Of a stretch of 64,000 nucleotides of DNA, positions 51,406 through 61,653 are shown piece by piece. Under the pieces are notes generated by a model that was given only the letters and a program-made list of their open reading frames with translations, did no database searches and was not told where the DNA came from. Origin of the DNA: Luteimonas rhizosphaericola (GTDB lineage Bacteria; Pseudomonadota; Gammaproteobacteria; Xanthomonadales; Xanthomonadaceae); contig NZ_JARXRN010000028.1 of the NCBI RefSeq assembly GCF_029888045.1, forward strand, positions 763,678 through 827,677, written 5' to 3'. The translations under genes and the position numbers were made by a program. Positions within the stretch are counted from its first letter, which is position 1. The number at the start of each line of letters is the position of its first letter.

Positions 51406-53964
51406 CTAGAACGCGCCGCCGAAGGTGAACTGCAGGCGCTCGAGCTCGTCGCCCTGCTGGGTCACGCGGCCGTTGCTGTCGCGCACGGAATCCTGGCTGC
51501 GCAGCGGGTAGGCGTAGCTGATCGAGATCGGGCCCACCGGCGCGCGCCACATCAGCGCGATGCCGGCCGAGGCGCGCAGCTCGCTGCTCTCGAACGCGTC
51601 GACGTCGCGGAACACGTTGCCCACGTCAACGAACGCGGACACGCGCGCCGCCGGGGACTTGATCAGCTGCGGGAAGAACATCTCCACCGAGCCCACGGTC
51701 TTGAGCGAACCACCGATCGGCTGCAGGAAGCTGCTGTTGAACGCCGCTTCGCGCGGGCCCAGCGTGTTGTCGCGGAAACCGCGCACCGAACGCGCGCCGC
51801 CGGCGTAGAAGTTCTCGAAGAACGGCAGGCCGCTGGCGACAAGGGTCCGGTTGAACACCGTTCCGTCCTCGCATTCCTCGCTGCCCGGCACGTCGCCCGG
51901 ATCCGAACCGTCCGCGCCGGGGGGCGGCAGCGGCTGGCCGCCCAGCGACCGGCAGAACGTGCGGTACACATCGTCGCCGTAGCTGTCGCCGTAGCCCAGC
52001 TCGAAACGGGTGTTCAGCACCAGCGCGCGGCTGATCGGCCAGTACTTCGAGAACTCGTAGTTCAGCTTGAAGTACTCGACCGTGGAGCCGGGCAGGGTGG
52101 TTTCGAGCGAAACGCGCTGCAGGGTGCCGCGGGTCGGCTGCAGGAAGTCGTTGCGCGAGTCGCGCGCCCATGCGAGCTCCGAGCGCCAGGAATGGAAGGT
52201 GCGCTGGCCGACCGCGTCGATGTAATCGACGATCGATTCGGGCGACGAGCCGCGGAACGCGAAGATCTGGTTGCGGTCGATGCCGACCAGGGCCGAGATC
52301 GTGTCCGACTCGGTGATCGGCAGGCCGAGGATCATCTGTCCGGCGGCGTTGGTCGAGGAATACTGCGCGGTGTTGAATTCGGAGTTGTCGAATTCGCGCC
52401 ACCACAGGTTGTACCCCAGAGACAGGCCGTCGTCGGTGAAATAGGGGTTGAGGAACGAGAACGCGTAGCGCTGCAGGTACACGTTGCGCTGCGCTTCCAC
52501 CGACACCCGGTTGCCGCTGCCGAGGAAGTTGTTCTGCGACAGCTGCACCGACGTGGTCAGGCCTGCCAGCTGCGAGTAGCCGATGCCGAACACGAAGCTG
52601 CCGGACGTGGTCTCGGTGACGCTGTACACCACGTCGACCTCGTCGTTGCTGCCCGGGACCGGCTCGGTTTCGACGTTGACGCTGCCCGATTCGAAATAGC
52701 CAAGCCGCTGCAGGCGGACCTTGGAGCGGTCGATCGCGGCCTGCGAATACCACGCGCCTTCGAACTGGCGCATCTCGCGGCGCATCACCTCGTCGGAGGT
52801 GCGGGTGTTGCCCTTGAACACGATCCGGCGCACGTTCACGCGCGGGCCGGGCACTACCTGCAGCTTGATGCCGACGGTGCGCGCCTCGCGGTCGATCTCG
52901 GGGATCGTGTTGACCTGCGCGAAGGCGTATCCGATGTTGCCGAGCGTGGCGGTGATCGCGTCGGAGGACAGCTCCAGGATCGCGCGCGAGAAGGTCTGGC
53001 CTTCCTTCGCCAGCACCAGGCGCTCGATGTCCTCCTTCGGCAGCACGGTGTCGCCGGTCAGCTCGACCGAGGAGATCGTGTAGATCTCGCCCTCGGTCAT
53101 GCCGGCGGTGATGAACATGTCGCGCTTGTCGGGGCTGATCGAGACCTGGGTGCTGTCGATGCTGAAATCGACGTAGCCGCGGTCGAGGTAGTAGTTGTGC
53201 AGCTTCTCCAGGTCGCCCGACAGCTTCTCCTTGGAGTACTGGTCGTCGCGCCGGTACCAGCTCAGCCAGTTGCTCTCGCCCGACTCCCAGGTGTCGGTGA
53301 GGTCTTCCTGCTCGTACTGTTCGTTGCCGATCAGGTTGATGTGGCGGATCTTGGCCGCCTTGCCTTCCTTGATCGCGATTGTCACGTCGACGCGGTTGCG
53401 GTCCAGGCGCGAGACGGTGGGCGTGATCTCGACGTTGTACTTGCCGCGGTTGTTGTACTGGCGGGTCAGTTCCTGGGTCACGCGGTCGAGCGCCAGGCGG
53501 TCGAAGGTCTCGCCCTCGGACAGGCCGATGTCGTTCAGGCCCTTGCTCAGGTCCTCGGTCTTGATGTCCTTGTTGCCGGTCAGCGTGAGCTTGTTGATCG
53601 CCGGGCGCTCGGTGACCGTGATCACCAGGATGTCGCCCTGGCGGCCGACCTGGATGTCCTCGAAGAAGCCGGTGCGGTACAGCGCCCGCACCGCTTCGCC
53701 GATCCGGCTCTGGTTGATCGCGTCGCCGCGCTCGATCGGCAGGTAGGTGAATACGGTGCCCGCGCCGATGCGCTGCAGGCCGTCGATGCGGATGTCGCTC
53801 ACGGTGAAGCTGCCCGCGCCCGGCGCGAACTGCGGCGCCTGGGCCTGCGCCGGCGGCGGAACGGCGAACGCGGCCTGCGGATCCACCGGCTGCTGGGCCC
53901 AGGCGGGCGCGATGGCGGTCGCGAGGGCGAGTGCGAGCAGTCGGCGGGCAGGGGTACGCGTCAT
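51406..53964 (-). CDS. bamA: Outer membrane assembly factor BamA
   Basis: An 852-residue Omp85 protein that folds beta-barrel proteins into the outer membrane. A signal peptide ends AWA near residue 23; five POTRA domains follow (first: FTVSDIRIDGLQRIGAGTVF), then the barrel, with the conserved loop-6 motif VRGF in ARSVRGFRDNTLGP and a terminal Phe (FTFGGAF). ATG 53964 opens the signal peptide. Located 62 nt after rseP, as in relatives. Confidence 0.96.
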   Translation of the reverse strand: MTRTPARRLLALALATAIAPAWAQQPVDPQAAFAVPPPAQAQAPQFAPGAGSFTVSDIRIDGLQRIGAGTVFTYLPIERGDAINQSRIGEAVRALYRTGFFEDIQVGRQGDILVITVTERPAINKLTLTGNKDIKTEDLSKGLNDIGLSEGETFDRLALDRVTQELTRQYNNRGKYNVEITPTVSRLDRNRVDVTIAIKEGKAAKIRHINLIGNEQYEQEDLTDTWESGESNWLSWYRRDDQYSKEKLSGDLEKLHNYYLDRGYVDFSIDSTQVSISPDKRDMFITAGMTEGEIYTISSVELTGDTVLPKEDIERLVLAKEGQTFSRAILELSSDAITATLGNIGYAFAQVNTIPEIDREARTVGIKLQVVPGPRVNVRRIVFKGNTRTSDEVMRREMRQFEGAWYSQAAIDRSKVRLQRLGYFESGSVNVETEPVPGSNDEVDVVYSVTETTSGSFVFGIGYSQLAGLTTSVQLSQNNFLGSGNRVSVEAQRNVYLQRYAFSFLNPYFTDDGLSLGYNLWWREFDNSEFNTAQYSSTNAAGQMILGLPITESDTISALVGIDRNQIFAFRGSSPESIVDYIDAVGQRTFHSWRSELAWARDSRNDFLQPTRGTLQRVSLETTLPGSTVEYFKLNYEFSKYWPISRALVLNTRFELGYGDSYGDDVYRTFCRSLGGQPLPPPGADGSDPGDVPGSEECEDGTVFNRTLVASGLPFFENFYAGGARSVRGFRDNTLGPREAAFNSSFLQPIGGSLKTVGSVEMFFPQLIKSPAARVSAFVDVGNVFRDVDAFESSELRASAGIALMWRAPVGPISISYAYPLRSQDSVRDSNGRVTQQGDELERLQFTFGGAF

Positions 53965-54026
53965 CGATCGGTCCGGATTGGGGAAGAGCTCCATTGCTGA
54001 CGCAATGGCGGTCGGAAGGCGGGGCA

Positions 54027-55388
54027 TCAGCGCACCAGCTGCAGGATGTCGTTGTAGAACGCCAGGCCCATCAAGCTAGCCAACAGCACCAGGCCGACAT
54101 ACTGCCCGGCGGCCATCGCACGTTCGCTTAACGGACTGCCTTTGACCAACTCGATAAGGTAATACAACAGGTGTCCCCCGTCCAAGAGCGGGATCGGGAG
54201 CAGGTTGAGGATCGCGATGCTCAGCGACAGCAGGGCCAGGATGGTCAGGTACCAGGCCACGCCCTGGCTGGCGTAGGCGTTGGTGGCGCGGGCGATGGTC
54301 AGCGGCCCGGCGACCGTGTTCTCGAGCGCCAGCCGGCCGGTGAAGGCGCGCTGGATCATGCCCGCCAGCTGGCCGGTCAGGTGCCCCAGCTCGCGCGCGG
54401 CCACCGGGACCGCGGCCACTGGCCCGTACTGCTGCAGCGCGTCCTTGGGCGGCAGTTCGATGCTGCCGGGGGCTTCGATCCCCAGCACGAAGCGCCGGTT
54501 GCCGGCGTCGTCGGTGATTTCGCGCGGGGCGAGCGGGAACGCGAGCCGTTCGCCGTCGCGGGTGACCTCGACCATCGCATCGCCCCCGCGCTCGCCCAGC
54601 GCCTGCAGCAGCGGGCCGATGTCGTCGAAGCGCTCCACCGGGCGGCCGTCGATCGCGGTGATGCGGTCGCCCTCGGCCAGCGTGCCCCAGGCGGCGCCAT
54701 CGGGCAGCACCCGGCCCACGTCGGCGGGAATCGTGAAGTGGCGCGGCACCAGGCCGATGCTGCGGATCACCTGGCGCTGGTCGAAGTCCGGCGGCAGCTG
54801 CGACAGGCGCAGGTCCAGCGTGCGTTCGGCGCCCTGCGCGTCGGCCACCTGCAGTGGCACGTCGGCCCGGTCCAGAGCGGCCGGCAGCAGCGCCATCTGC
54901 AGTTCCATCCAGGTCGGCGTCTGGCGGCCATCGACCGCAAGCACCCGGTCGCCCGTGCGCAGGCCGGAGTCGGCGGCGATCCCCGACGCCGGCCCCAGCA
55001 CCGGCGCGTAGTCCGGGCGCCCGATCACGAACATCGCCCACAGCAGCACGAAGCACAGCACCAGGTTGGCGGCCGGGCCGGCGGCCACGATCGCGATCCG
55101 CTTCCACACGGTCTGGCGGTTGAAGGCCTGCGCGGCCTCGGACGCGGGCACGTCGGCCTCGCGCTCGTCGAGCATCTTGACGTAGCCGCCGAGCGGAATC
55201 GCCGCGATCCGGTATTCGGTGCCGTCGCGGCCGAAGCGCTTCCACAGCGCGCCGCCGAAGCCGATCGAGAACCGCAGCACGCGCACGCCGCAGCGCCGGG
55301 CGACCCAGAAATGGCCGAATTCGTGGATGGTCACGAGGATGCCGAGGCTGACCACCAGCCACCAGGCGGAGCCGAGGAACTCAGTCAT
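54027..55388 (-). CDS. rseP: Site-2 protease RseP
   Basis: A 453-residue inner-membrane zinc protease that cleaves anti-sigma-E RseA within the membrane. HEFGH at 22-26 and the LDG motif in NLLPIPLLDGGHLLYY form the active site. Two PDZ-like domains lie between (GLRTGDRVLAVDG; LAEGDRITAIDGRPVERF). Located 9 nt after dxr and before bamA, the common order. Confidence 0.95.
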   Translation of the reverse strand: MTEFLGSAWWLVVSLGILVTIHEFGHFWVARRCGVRVLRFSIGFGGALWKRFGRDGTEYRIAAIPLGGYVKMLDEREADVPASEAAQAFNRQTVWKRIAIVAAGPAANLVLCFVLLWAMFVIGRPDYAPVLGPASGIAADSGLRTGDRVLAVDGRQTPTWMELQMALLPAALDRADVPLQVADAQGAERTLDLRLSQLPPDFDQRQVIRSIGLVPRHFTIPADVGRVLPDGAAWGTLAEGDRITAIDGRPVERFDDIGPLLQALGERGGDAMVEVTRDGERLAFPLAPREITDDAGNRRFVLGIEAPGSIELPPKDALQQYGPVAAVPVAARELGHLTGQLAGMIQRAFTGRLALENTVAGPLTIARATNAYASQGVAWYLTILALLSLSIAILNLLPIPLLDGGHLLYYLIELVKGSPLSERAMAAGQYVGLVLLASLMGLAFYNDILQLVR

Positions 55389-55397
55389 GGCGGCGGC

Positions 55398-56570
55398 TCA
55401 TCGGATGGCACCCGTGGCAATGGCGTGTTCGGCATGGCGCCGGGCGCGCGTGTCGGCCTCGCCGAGCGCGGCCAGCGACTCCGCCGGTTCGACCGCGATC
55501 GCCGCCAGGGCGTGCTCGACCAGCGCGGCGATGGACAGGAAACCGATGCGGCCCTGAAGAAAGGCTGAAACCGCGACCTCGTTCGCCGCGTTCAGCGTCG
55601 CCGGCGCCGTGCCCCCCGCGCGCAGCGCGCCGCGCGCGAGCGCCAGGCAGGGGAAGGTGTCGAGATCGGGCGGCTCGAAGTCCAGCCGCCCGTGGGCGGC
55701 GAGGTCGAGCGGACCGACCCCCGAGGCCAGGCGGCGCGGCCAGCCCAGCCCGACCGCCAGCGCGGTGCGCATGTCCGGCAGGCCCAGCTGCGCCAGCACC
55801 GAGCCGTCCACGAACTCGACCAGCGAGTGCACCAGGCTTTGCGGGTGCACCAGGACCTCGAGTCGGGCATCGGGCAGGTCGAACAGGTGGTGGGCCTCGA
55901 TCAGTTCCAGCCCCTTGTTCATCAGGGTGGCCGAATCGACCGAGATCTTCGGCCCCATCGACCACTTGGGATGGGCCACCGCCTCGGCCGGGGTGACGCC
56001 CGCCAGCGCCGCGCGGTCGCGCCCCCGGAACGGGCCGCCCGAGGCGGTCAGGGTGACCCGGCGCACGTCGGCGCCGGCCTCGCGCCCGTGCAGGCACTGG
56101 AAGATCGCGTTGTGCTCGCTGTCGATCGGGACGATGGTCGCGCCCGCCGCGCGTGCGGCGCCGGTCAGCAGTTCGCCGGCCAGCACCAGCGACTCCTTGT
56201 TCGCGAGCAGCAGGCGCTTGCCGGCGCGCGCCGCGGCCAGGGTCGAATCCAGGCCGGCGGCGCCGACGATCGCGGCCACCACGGTGTCGCAGGCGTCGCT
56301 GGCGACCAGTTCGCACAGCGCCTCGCCGCCCGCATGGGCACGCGTGTCCAGGCCGGCCGAATCCAGCCCGTCGCGCAGCGCCGGCAGGGCGTCGGCCTCG
56401 CCGATCACGGCATGCATCGGCCGATGGGTGGCGCACAGCGCTACCAGCGCGGAGACGTTGCTGCCCGCCGCGAGCACGCTGGCGCGCATCGTGTCGGGAT
56501 GGCGGGCGATGACGTCCAGCGCCGAGGTGCCGATCGAGCCGGTGGCGCCGAGGATGGCGATCGACTGCAT
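55398..56570 (-). CDS. dxr: 1-deoxy-D-xylulose 5-phosphate reductoisomerase
   Basis: A 390-residue enzyme that makes MEP in the non-mevalonate isoprenoid pathway. NADPH motif [14 protein letters not shown] lies at 8-21; [26 protein letters not shown] and [21 protein letters not shown] form the active site. ATG 56570 shares its A with the TGA of a preceding 43-codon ORF. It feeds the same pathway as uppS and ispA in this window. Confidence 0.96.
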   Translation of the reverse strand: MQSIAILGATGSIGTSALDVIARHPDTMRASVLAAGSNVSALVALCATHRPMHAVIGEADALPALRDGLDSAGLDTRAHAGGEALCELVASDACDTVVAAIVGAAGLDSTLAAARAGKRLLLANKESLVLAGELLTGAARAAGATIVPIDSEHNAIFQCLHGREAGADVRRVTLTASGGPFRGRDRAALAGVTPAEAVAHPKWSMGPKISVDSATLMNKGLELIEAHHLFDLPDARLEVLVHPQSLVHSLVEFVDGSVLAQLGLPDMRTALAVGLGWPRRLASGVGPLDLAAHGRLDFEPPDLDTFPCLALARGALRAGGTAPATLNAANEVAVSAFLQGRIGFLSIAALVEHALAAIAVEPAESLAALGEADTRARRHAEHAIATGAIR

Positions 56571-56701
56571 CACGCCACGTCCCGCGGCGCCGAAGCGAGG
56601 CCCGCCTGTTCGCCGGCATCGTCCGCGTCCGCCGCGGACCCGGACGCGTGCCGGCCATCCGGAGGCGTCACGGCCGCGGCGCTGGAGGCGAGGGCAGTCA
56701 T
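56570..56701 (-). CDS. Possible 43-residue ORF between cdsA and dxr
   Basis: An ATG at 56701, 2 nt after the cdsA stop, opens 43 codons that end TGATG over the dxr start. The peptide is Ala/Asp-rich with no domain and no hydrophobic segment. The tight fit at both ends suggests ribosome relay from cdsA to dxr. There is no Shine-Dalgarno sequence. It may be coupling only, or chance. Confidence 0.35.
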   Translation of the reverse strand: MTALASSAAAVTPPDGRHASGSAADADDAGEQAGLASAPRDVA

Positions 56702-56703
56702 GG

Positions 56704-57579
56704 CTAGAAGCCGAGCCAGATCTTCGCCACCGCGAACGCGGGCAGCGCGGCGAGCACGCTGTCGACCCGGTCCAGCACCCCGCCGTGGCCCGGGATGAGG
56801 GTCCCGGAGTCCTTGGCGCCGACATGCCGCTTGAGCAGGCTCTCGAACAGGTCGCCGACCACCGAGAACAGCACCGTAGCCACCGCCGCCAGCGCGACCA
56901 GCGGCAGCTGGGCCGCGCCCGCGCCGGCCAGCGGCGCCATCGCCAGCGCCACGACGACCGCCAGCAGCAGCCCGCCGCCGAGCCCCTCGAAGGTCTTGTT
57001 GGGGCTGATCCGCGGCGCCATGCGCCGGGCGAACCAGCGGCCGCCGAACTTGCGGCCGGCGAAGTAGGCGCCGGTGTCGCTGGCCCACACGATCATCAGC
57101 GCGGTCAGCAGCCAGACGTGGCCCTGCGGCACCAGCCGCAGCCCGGTCGGCGCCGGGTCGCCGGCGTGCAGCACTGCGAGCGCGCACCAGGCCGGCACCA
57201 CCGCCAGGGTGCCGGCAGCCAGCTTGAACACGCGCGCGTGGGTGTCGTGGTCGGAGGCGAAGTGGAAATGCCGCAGCCACAGCATGGCCACCAGCCACCA
57301 GGCCACGCCGATCATGCTCACCAGCTTGAACAGCACCAGCGAGCCGCCGCTGTCGGTCGGCGAGGCCCACACCAGCGCCGCCATCAGCAGCAGGTTGGCC
57401 AGCAGCAGCAGCGTCCGCTGCAGGGTGTCGTCGATCTCGGAGAGCCGGAACCATTCCCACAGCGCGGCGAGGAAGGCGATCGCCGACAGCGCGACCAGCC
57501 AGGGCGTCGGCAGCAACAGCACGCCGGCGATCGCCAGGGGCGCCATCAGCAGGGCGGCGAGGACGCGGGTACGGGTCAC
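56704..57579 (-). CDS. cdsA: Phosphatidate cytidylyltransferase
   Basis: A 291-residue integral membrane enzyme making CDP-diacylglycerol. About eight helices are visible. The signature region is [16 protein letters not shown] and [13 protein letters not shown], and [11 protein letters not shown] near the end completes the motif. The start is GTG 57579, which overlaps the uppS stop (GTGA). Confidence 0.95.
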   Translation of the reverse strand: MTRTRVLAALLMAPLAIAGVLLLPTPWLVALSAIAFLAALWEWFRLSEIDDTLQRTLLLLANLLLMAALVWASPTDSGGSLVLFKLVSMIGVAWWLVAMLWLRHFHFASDHDTHARVFKLAAGTLAVVPAWCALAVLHAGDPAPTGLRLVPQGHVWLLTALMIVWASDTGAYFAGRKFGGRWFARRMAPRISPNKTFEGLGGGLLLAVVVALAMAPLAGAGAAQLPLVALAAVATVLFSVVGDLFESLLKRHVGAKDSGTLIPGHGGVLDRVDSVLAALPAFAVAKIWLGF

Positions 57580-58439
57580 GGGGCGGCGCTCCGGTGGGAA
57601 GGCGGAAGGGTGCCGGACACCTGTTCGCCGGTCAGCCCGAAGCGGCGCTCGCGGCCGGCGAACACGCGGATGGCCTCGTGCAGCGTGGCCGCGTCCAGGT
57701 CGGGCCACAGGGTTTCGGTGAACCACAGTTCGGTGTAGGCCAGCTGCCAGAGCAGGAAGTTGCTGATCCGGTAGTCGCCGCCGGTGCGGATGAACAGGTC
57801 GGGCGGCGGCAGGTCGGCCAGCGCCATGCGCGCGCCGACGGCCGCCTCGTCGATCTGGTCCGGGCGCAGGCGGCCGGCGGCGACGTCCTCGGCCAGCGCG
57901 CGCGCCGCGGCGGCGATGTCCTGGCGTCCGCCGTAGCTGGCGGCGATGGCGAGGGTCAGCCGCGTATTGCCGCGGGTCAGGGTCTCGGCCGCGTGCATGC
58001 GCGCGCGGATGTCGGCGGGGAAACGCGCGCGGTCGCCGATGAAGCGCACCTCGACCCCGCGCCGGTGCAGTTCCTCGACCTCGCGGTCCAGCGCCGCCAG
58101 GAACAGCTTCATCAGCGCGCCGACCTCTTCTTCCGGACGACCCCAGTTCTCGCTGGAGAACGCGAACAGGGTCAGCGCGCGGATGCCGTGCTCGAGGCAG
58201 AAATCGATGCAGACATTGACCGCGCGCGCGCCGGCCCGGTGGCCGATCGCCCGCGGGCGCCGGCGACGCGCCGCCCAGCGGCCGTTCCCGTCCATGATCA
58301 CCGCCACGTGGCGCGGCACGCCGTCGGCAGCGCCGGCGGCGGGTCCGGGCGCGCCCGGATCCCGCGGATTCGCTTCTGGCGTGATGGACATGGCGTGGCT
58401 GGCGGTCGTCGCGGACCCCTCCCGGTGCGCGACGATCAT
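57576..58439 (-). CDS. uppS: Di-trans,poly-cis-undecaprenyl-diphosphate synthase
   Basis: A 287-residue cis-prenyltransferase that makes the undecaprenyl carrier for cell-wall and LPS sugars. The catalytic Asp50 is in HVAVIMDGNGRWA; FSSENWGRP and RTGGDYRISNFLLWQLAYTE follow. The ATG at 58439 forms TGATG with the frr stop and is used here; ATG 58391 would remove 16 unconserved residues. Confidence 0.95.
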   Translation of the reverse strand: MIVAHREGSATTASHAMSITPEANPRDPGAPGPAAGAADGVPRHVAVIMDGNGRWAARRRRPRAIGHRAGARAVNVCIDFCLEHGIRALTLFAFSSENWGRPEEEVGALMKLFLAALDREVEELHRRGVEVRFIGDRARFPADIRARMHAAETLTRGNTRLTLAIAASYGGRQDIAAAARALAEDVAAGRLRPDQIDEAAVGARMALADLPPPDLFIRTGGDYRISNFLLWQLAYTELWFTETLWPDLDAATLHEAIRVFAGRERRFGLTGEQVSGTLPPSHRSAAP

Positions 58440-58996
58440 CAGACCGCCATCAGTTCCTGTTCCTTGCCCTTGACCACCTCGTCGACGTCCTTGATCGCCT
58501 TGTCGGTGATCTTCTGTATCTCGTCCTCGGTGCGGCGCTCGTCGTCCTCGGAGATCTGCTTCTCCTTGAGCAGTTCCTTGACCTGCTGGATCGCGTCGCG
58601 GCGGATGTTGCGGATCGCGACCTTCGCGTCCTCGCCCTCGCCATGCACCACCTTGGTCAGTTCCTTGCGGCGCTCCTCGGTCAGGGCGGGCAGGTTGAGG
58701 CGGATCGTGGTGCCGGCGGTGTTCGGGGTCAGGCCCAGGTCGGAGGCGAGGATCGCCTTCTCGACCGCGCCGACCATCTGCTTCTCCCACGGCGTGATCG
58801 TGAGCGAACGCGCGTCGCTGACGGCGACGCTGGCCACCTGGCTCAGCGGCATGTCCGAGCCGTAGTAGCTGACCTTCAGGTGCTCGACCAGCGCGGTCGA
58901 AGCGCGGCCGGTGCGCACCTTCACCAGGGTGTGGCGCAGCGCATCGACGCTCTTGGCCATGCGGGTCTGGGCGTCCTTCTTGATCTCGTTGAGCAT
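58439..58996 (-). CDS. frr: Ribosome recycling factor
   Basis: A 185-residue factor that, with EF-G, splits post-termination ribosomes. Typical parts are [21 protein letters not shown] and [18 protein letters not shown]. Length equals E. coli Frr (185). A perfect TATAAT lies 38 to 43 nt before the ATG, so it probably starts a new transcript for frr-uppS-cdsA-dxr and beyond. Confidence 0.97.
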   Translation of the reverse strand: MLNEIKKDAQTRMAKSVDALRHTLVKVRTGRASTALVEHLKVSYYGSDMPLSQVASVAVSDARSLTITPWEKQMVGAVEKAILASDLGLTPNTAGTTIRLNLPALTEERRKELTKVVHGEGEDAKVAIRNIRRDAIQQVKELLKEKQISEDDERRTEDEIQKITDKAIKDVDEVVKGKEQELMAV

Positions 58997-59033
58997 CGCC
59001 GGCTCCGGTCGTTGTGCAGGGTTGAACTGCGGG

Positions 59034-59039
59034 ATTATA
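59034..59039 (-). promoter_or_regulatory. TATAAT -10 element upstream of frr
   Basis: A perfect -10 hexamer on the minus strand places the start near 59027 with a 30-nt leader. The -35 is not recognisable. The 203-bp frr-pyrH gap holds nothing else that I can name. Confidence 0.5.
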
Positions 59040-59199
59040 GGCGGTGTCGCTGCCCGGGCCGCGCCGGCGGGTCGATCGGGTGGCGGTCCGGACAGCCGGG
59101 CGGCGGCGAGCGCCGTGGCGACGGGGCGACCGGCACGCACCGGCGCCAGTCCCGGAACAGCGAACGCGCGGGGGCTGCGCCGCGCGCGCGACGGGCGCC

Positions 59200-59922
59200 T
59201 CAGCCCCGGCCGCGCACCAGGGTGCCGATCGGCTCGCCGCGCAGGATGCGCAGCAGCACGCCCGGCTGGGACATGTCGAAGATCCGCAGCGGCAGGTCGC
59301 TGTCGCGGCACAGCGCGAACGCGGCCGTGTCCATCACCTGCAGGTCGCGCGAGATGACCTCGTCGTAGGTCAGGGTGTCGTAGCGCACCGCGTCGGGGTG
59401 CTTCTTCGGATCGCGGTCGTACACGCCGTCGACCTTGGTGGCCTTGAGCAGCAGGTCGGCGCCGATCTCGATCGCGCGCAGCGCGGCGCCGGAATCCGTG
59501 GTGAAGAACGGATTGCCGGTGCCGGCGGCGAAGATCCCGATCCGGCCCTTCTCCAGGTGCCGGATGGCGCGCCTGCGGATGTAGTCCTCGCAGACGTCGT
59601 TGATCTTGATCGCACTCATCACGCGGACCTTGGCGCCGAGCTTCTCCAGCGCGTCCTGCATCGCCAGCGCGTTGATCACCGTGGCCAGCATGCCCATCTG
59701 GTCGCCGGTCACGCGGTCCATGCCGGCGGCCGCCAGCCCGGCGCCGCGGAAGATGTTGCCGCCGCCGATGACCACGCCGACCTCGGCGCCGGCCTGCTGC
59801 GCCTCGATGATCTCGCGCGCCAGGCGGCCGATGACCTTCGGGTCGATGCCGTAGTCCTCGTCGCCCATCAACGCCTCGCCCGAGAGCTTGAGCAGGACGC
59901 GGCGATAGGCAAGCTGGGACAT
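59200..59922 (-). CDS. pyrH: UMP kinase
   Basis: A 240-residue hexameric kinase converting UMP to UDP. Family parts are [49 protein letters not shown] and [20 protein letters not shown]. In relatives it follows tsf directly; here an HDOD-GGDEF gene lies between. It has its own -10 (TAGAAT, 59951-59956). Confidence 0.97.
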   Translation of the reverse strand: MSQLAYRRVLLKLSGEALMGDEDYGIDPKVIGRLAREIIEAQQAGAEVGVVIGGGNIFRGAGLAAAGMDRVTGDQMGMLATVINALAMQDALEKLGAKVRVMSAIKINDVCEDYIRRRAIRHLEKGRIGIFAAGTGNPFFTTDSGAALRAIEIGADLLLKATKVDGVYDRDPKKHPDAVRYDTLTYDEVISRDLQVMDTAAFALCRDSDLPLRIFDMSQPGVLLRILRGEPIGTLVRGRG

Positions 59923-59950
59923 CGAGACCTCGGGGCGGGGAAGCGCGTGG

Positions 59951-59956
59951 ATTCTA
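59951..59956 (-). promoter_or_regulatory. Candidate -10 element of pyrH
   Basis: TAGAAT on the minus strand matches five of six -10 positions, giving a start near 59944 and a leader of about 22 nt with GAGG. The -35 is weak. Confidence 0.45.
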
Positions 59957-60004
59957 GCCCATCGGCCCGCGCGCAGGTCCGTTGCGACTCCGGCGCGCGC
60001 CGCC

Positions 60005-61492
60005 TCAGCCCTCGGGCGCGGCCACCTGGTTGCGGCCGTCGCGCTTGGCGCCGTACAGCGCTTCGTCGGCCGCCCGCAGCAGGTCCTGTGCGCTGGCGAA
60101 CCCGTCGCCGCCTCCCTGACTGGCGAGCCCGGCGGAGAAGGTGATGTACAGGGGCACGCCGTCGACCAGTGCCATCGGCGTGCGCGAGATCTCCGCCAGG
60201 ATGCGTTCGAGCGTGACGCGCGCCGCCGCCGCGTCGCAGTTGCCGAGCACGATCAGGAATTCCTCGCCGCCATAGCGGGCCAGCAGGTCGCTCTGGCGCA
60301 GGTGTCCGGCCAGGCAGCGGGTGAACTCCTGCAGCACCTGGTCGCCGACGAGGTGGCCGTGGCGGTCGTTGATGCGCTTGAAATCGTCCAGGTCGATGAA
60401 GGCGATCGATAGCGGCCGCCCGTGCTCCAGGGCGTCGCGGAACTCGCGCTCCAGCACTTCCTCCAGCTGCAGCCGGTTGTAGGCGCCGGTGAGCGGATCG
60501 CGCCGGGCCTGTTCGGTGAGGTCCTGGGTCCTGGCCTTGAGCGCTTCGAGCTCACGCCGCGCGACGGCGGCGTTGCGGATCTCGATCAGGTTGCGCACCA
60601 CCATCAGTTCCTGGACCCGGCCGTGCACGGCGCGCACGTCGCGCGGGTCGTCCAGGCGGACGTCGAACAGCGCGCCCAGTTCCGGCGCGGACGCGGACAG
60701 GCGCTCGAGCAGGCGCGCGGTGCTGGCGCCGTCCAGGCCGGTGCGGCGCTCAAGTTCGGCCGCGAGCGCGCGCAACTGCTCCGGCGTGCCGGCCTGCATC
60801 CACAGGTCGGCGACCACGCCGGACCCGCCGACGCAGGAGAGCGCGGCGTCGCCGTCCCAGGGACCACTTTCGTGGCGGGCGATGCTGTCCTGCAGCCACG
60901 CGGGCAGGTTCCAGCGGGCGGCCAGCCAGGCGCCCACCTCGGCATGGTCGCTGCCGAACAGGGTGCGCTCGCGCGCCAGCGGGGCAAGCCCCGGCGGGCC
61001 CGGGTCGAGCAGGGTGTAGCGCTCGGGCAGGACCTGCATCAGCGCCAGCGCGCCGATGTCCTGGAGCAGGCCGGCAAGCATCAGTTCCTCGGGGCGGTCC
61101 AGCCCCGCGTCTTCACCCAGCAGGCGGGCCGCCATGGCCGACAGCACGCTGCGGCGCCAGTACTGCTCGCGTGCGGCCGCCACCTGGCCACCGCCGCGCA
61201 TCGTCGTCGCCAGGGAAAAGCCGAGCGCCAGGGTCAGCGCCGCATTCAGCCCCAGCAGGGCCAGTGCCCGCGACACGGTCTCCGGCGGCCGCCGGGTGGC
61301 GCTGGCGAACAGCGGCGAGTTGGCGATCCGCAGGATCCGCGCCGCGAGCGCGGGATCGAGCCCGATCGCGTCCGCGGTCGCATTCAGGTCCGCCTTCGGG
61401 TCCTGGGCGAGCGCGATCACCCGCAGCGCCACGCCGGGTGGCGTGGGCAGGTCGGGGCAGCGGTCGAGCAGGGTGGCCAGCTCGGGTTGCAT
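60005..61492 (-). CDS. HDOD-GGDEF signalling protein (putative diguanylate cyclase)
   Basis: A 495-residue soluble protein. The HDOD domain fills about 15-215 ([57 protein letters not shown]). A helical linker leads to a GGDEF domain (about 325-490) with the intact active site GGEEF at 408-412 and an RxxD inhibitory site (RQSD) five residues before it. It should make c-di-GMP with product inhibition. No membrane helix is seen. It is inserted between tsf and pyrH, separated from tsf by a strong terminator. Confidence 0.92.
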   Translation of the reverse strand: MQPELATLLDRCPDLPTPPGVALRVIALAQDPKADLNATADAIGLDPALAARILRIANSPLFASATRRPPETVSRALALLGLNAALTLALGFSLATTMRGGGQVAAAREQYWRRSVLSAMAARLLGEDAGLDRPEELMLAGLLQDIGALALMQVLPERYTLLDPGPPGLAPLARERTLFGSDHAEVGAWLAARWNLPAWLQDSIARHESGPWDGDAALSCVGGSGVVADLWMQAGTPEQLRALAAELERRTGLDGASTARLLERLSASAPELGALFDVRLDDPRDVRAVHGRVQELMVVRNLIEIRNAAVARRELEALKARTQDLTEQARRDPLTGAYNRLQLEEVLEREFRDALEHGRPLSIAFIDLDDFKRINDRHGHLVGDQVLQEFTRCLAGHLRQSDLLARYGGEEFLIVLGNCDAAAARVTLERILAEISRTPMALVDGVPLYITFSAGLASQGGGDGFASAQDLLRAADEALYGAKRDGRNQVAAPEG

Positions 61493-61597
61493 CGAACGCG
61501 GACTCCAGGAAGGGACGGGGCTGCCCGCCCGGGGACGGGGGATGGCGCCGACGTTAACGGCCGGACGCCCCCGTACTGTAGCCGCGGCCACGTCCCA

Positions 61598-61628
61598 TGA
61601 AAAAAGCCGCGCTTTCGCGCGGCTTCTT
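61598..61628 (-). terminator. Rho-independent terminator of rpsB-tsf
   Basis: On the minus strand AAGCCGCGC pairs with GCGCGGCTT around a GAAA tetraloop, followed by a run of U residues. It starts about 28 nt after the tsf stop. This is the one textbook intrinsic terminator in the window and separates tsf from the HDOD-GGDEF gene. Confidence 0.92.
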
Positions 61629-61653
61629 CCGGGACCCGCCTGGTGGGCGGGAA

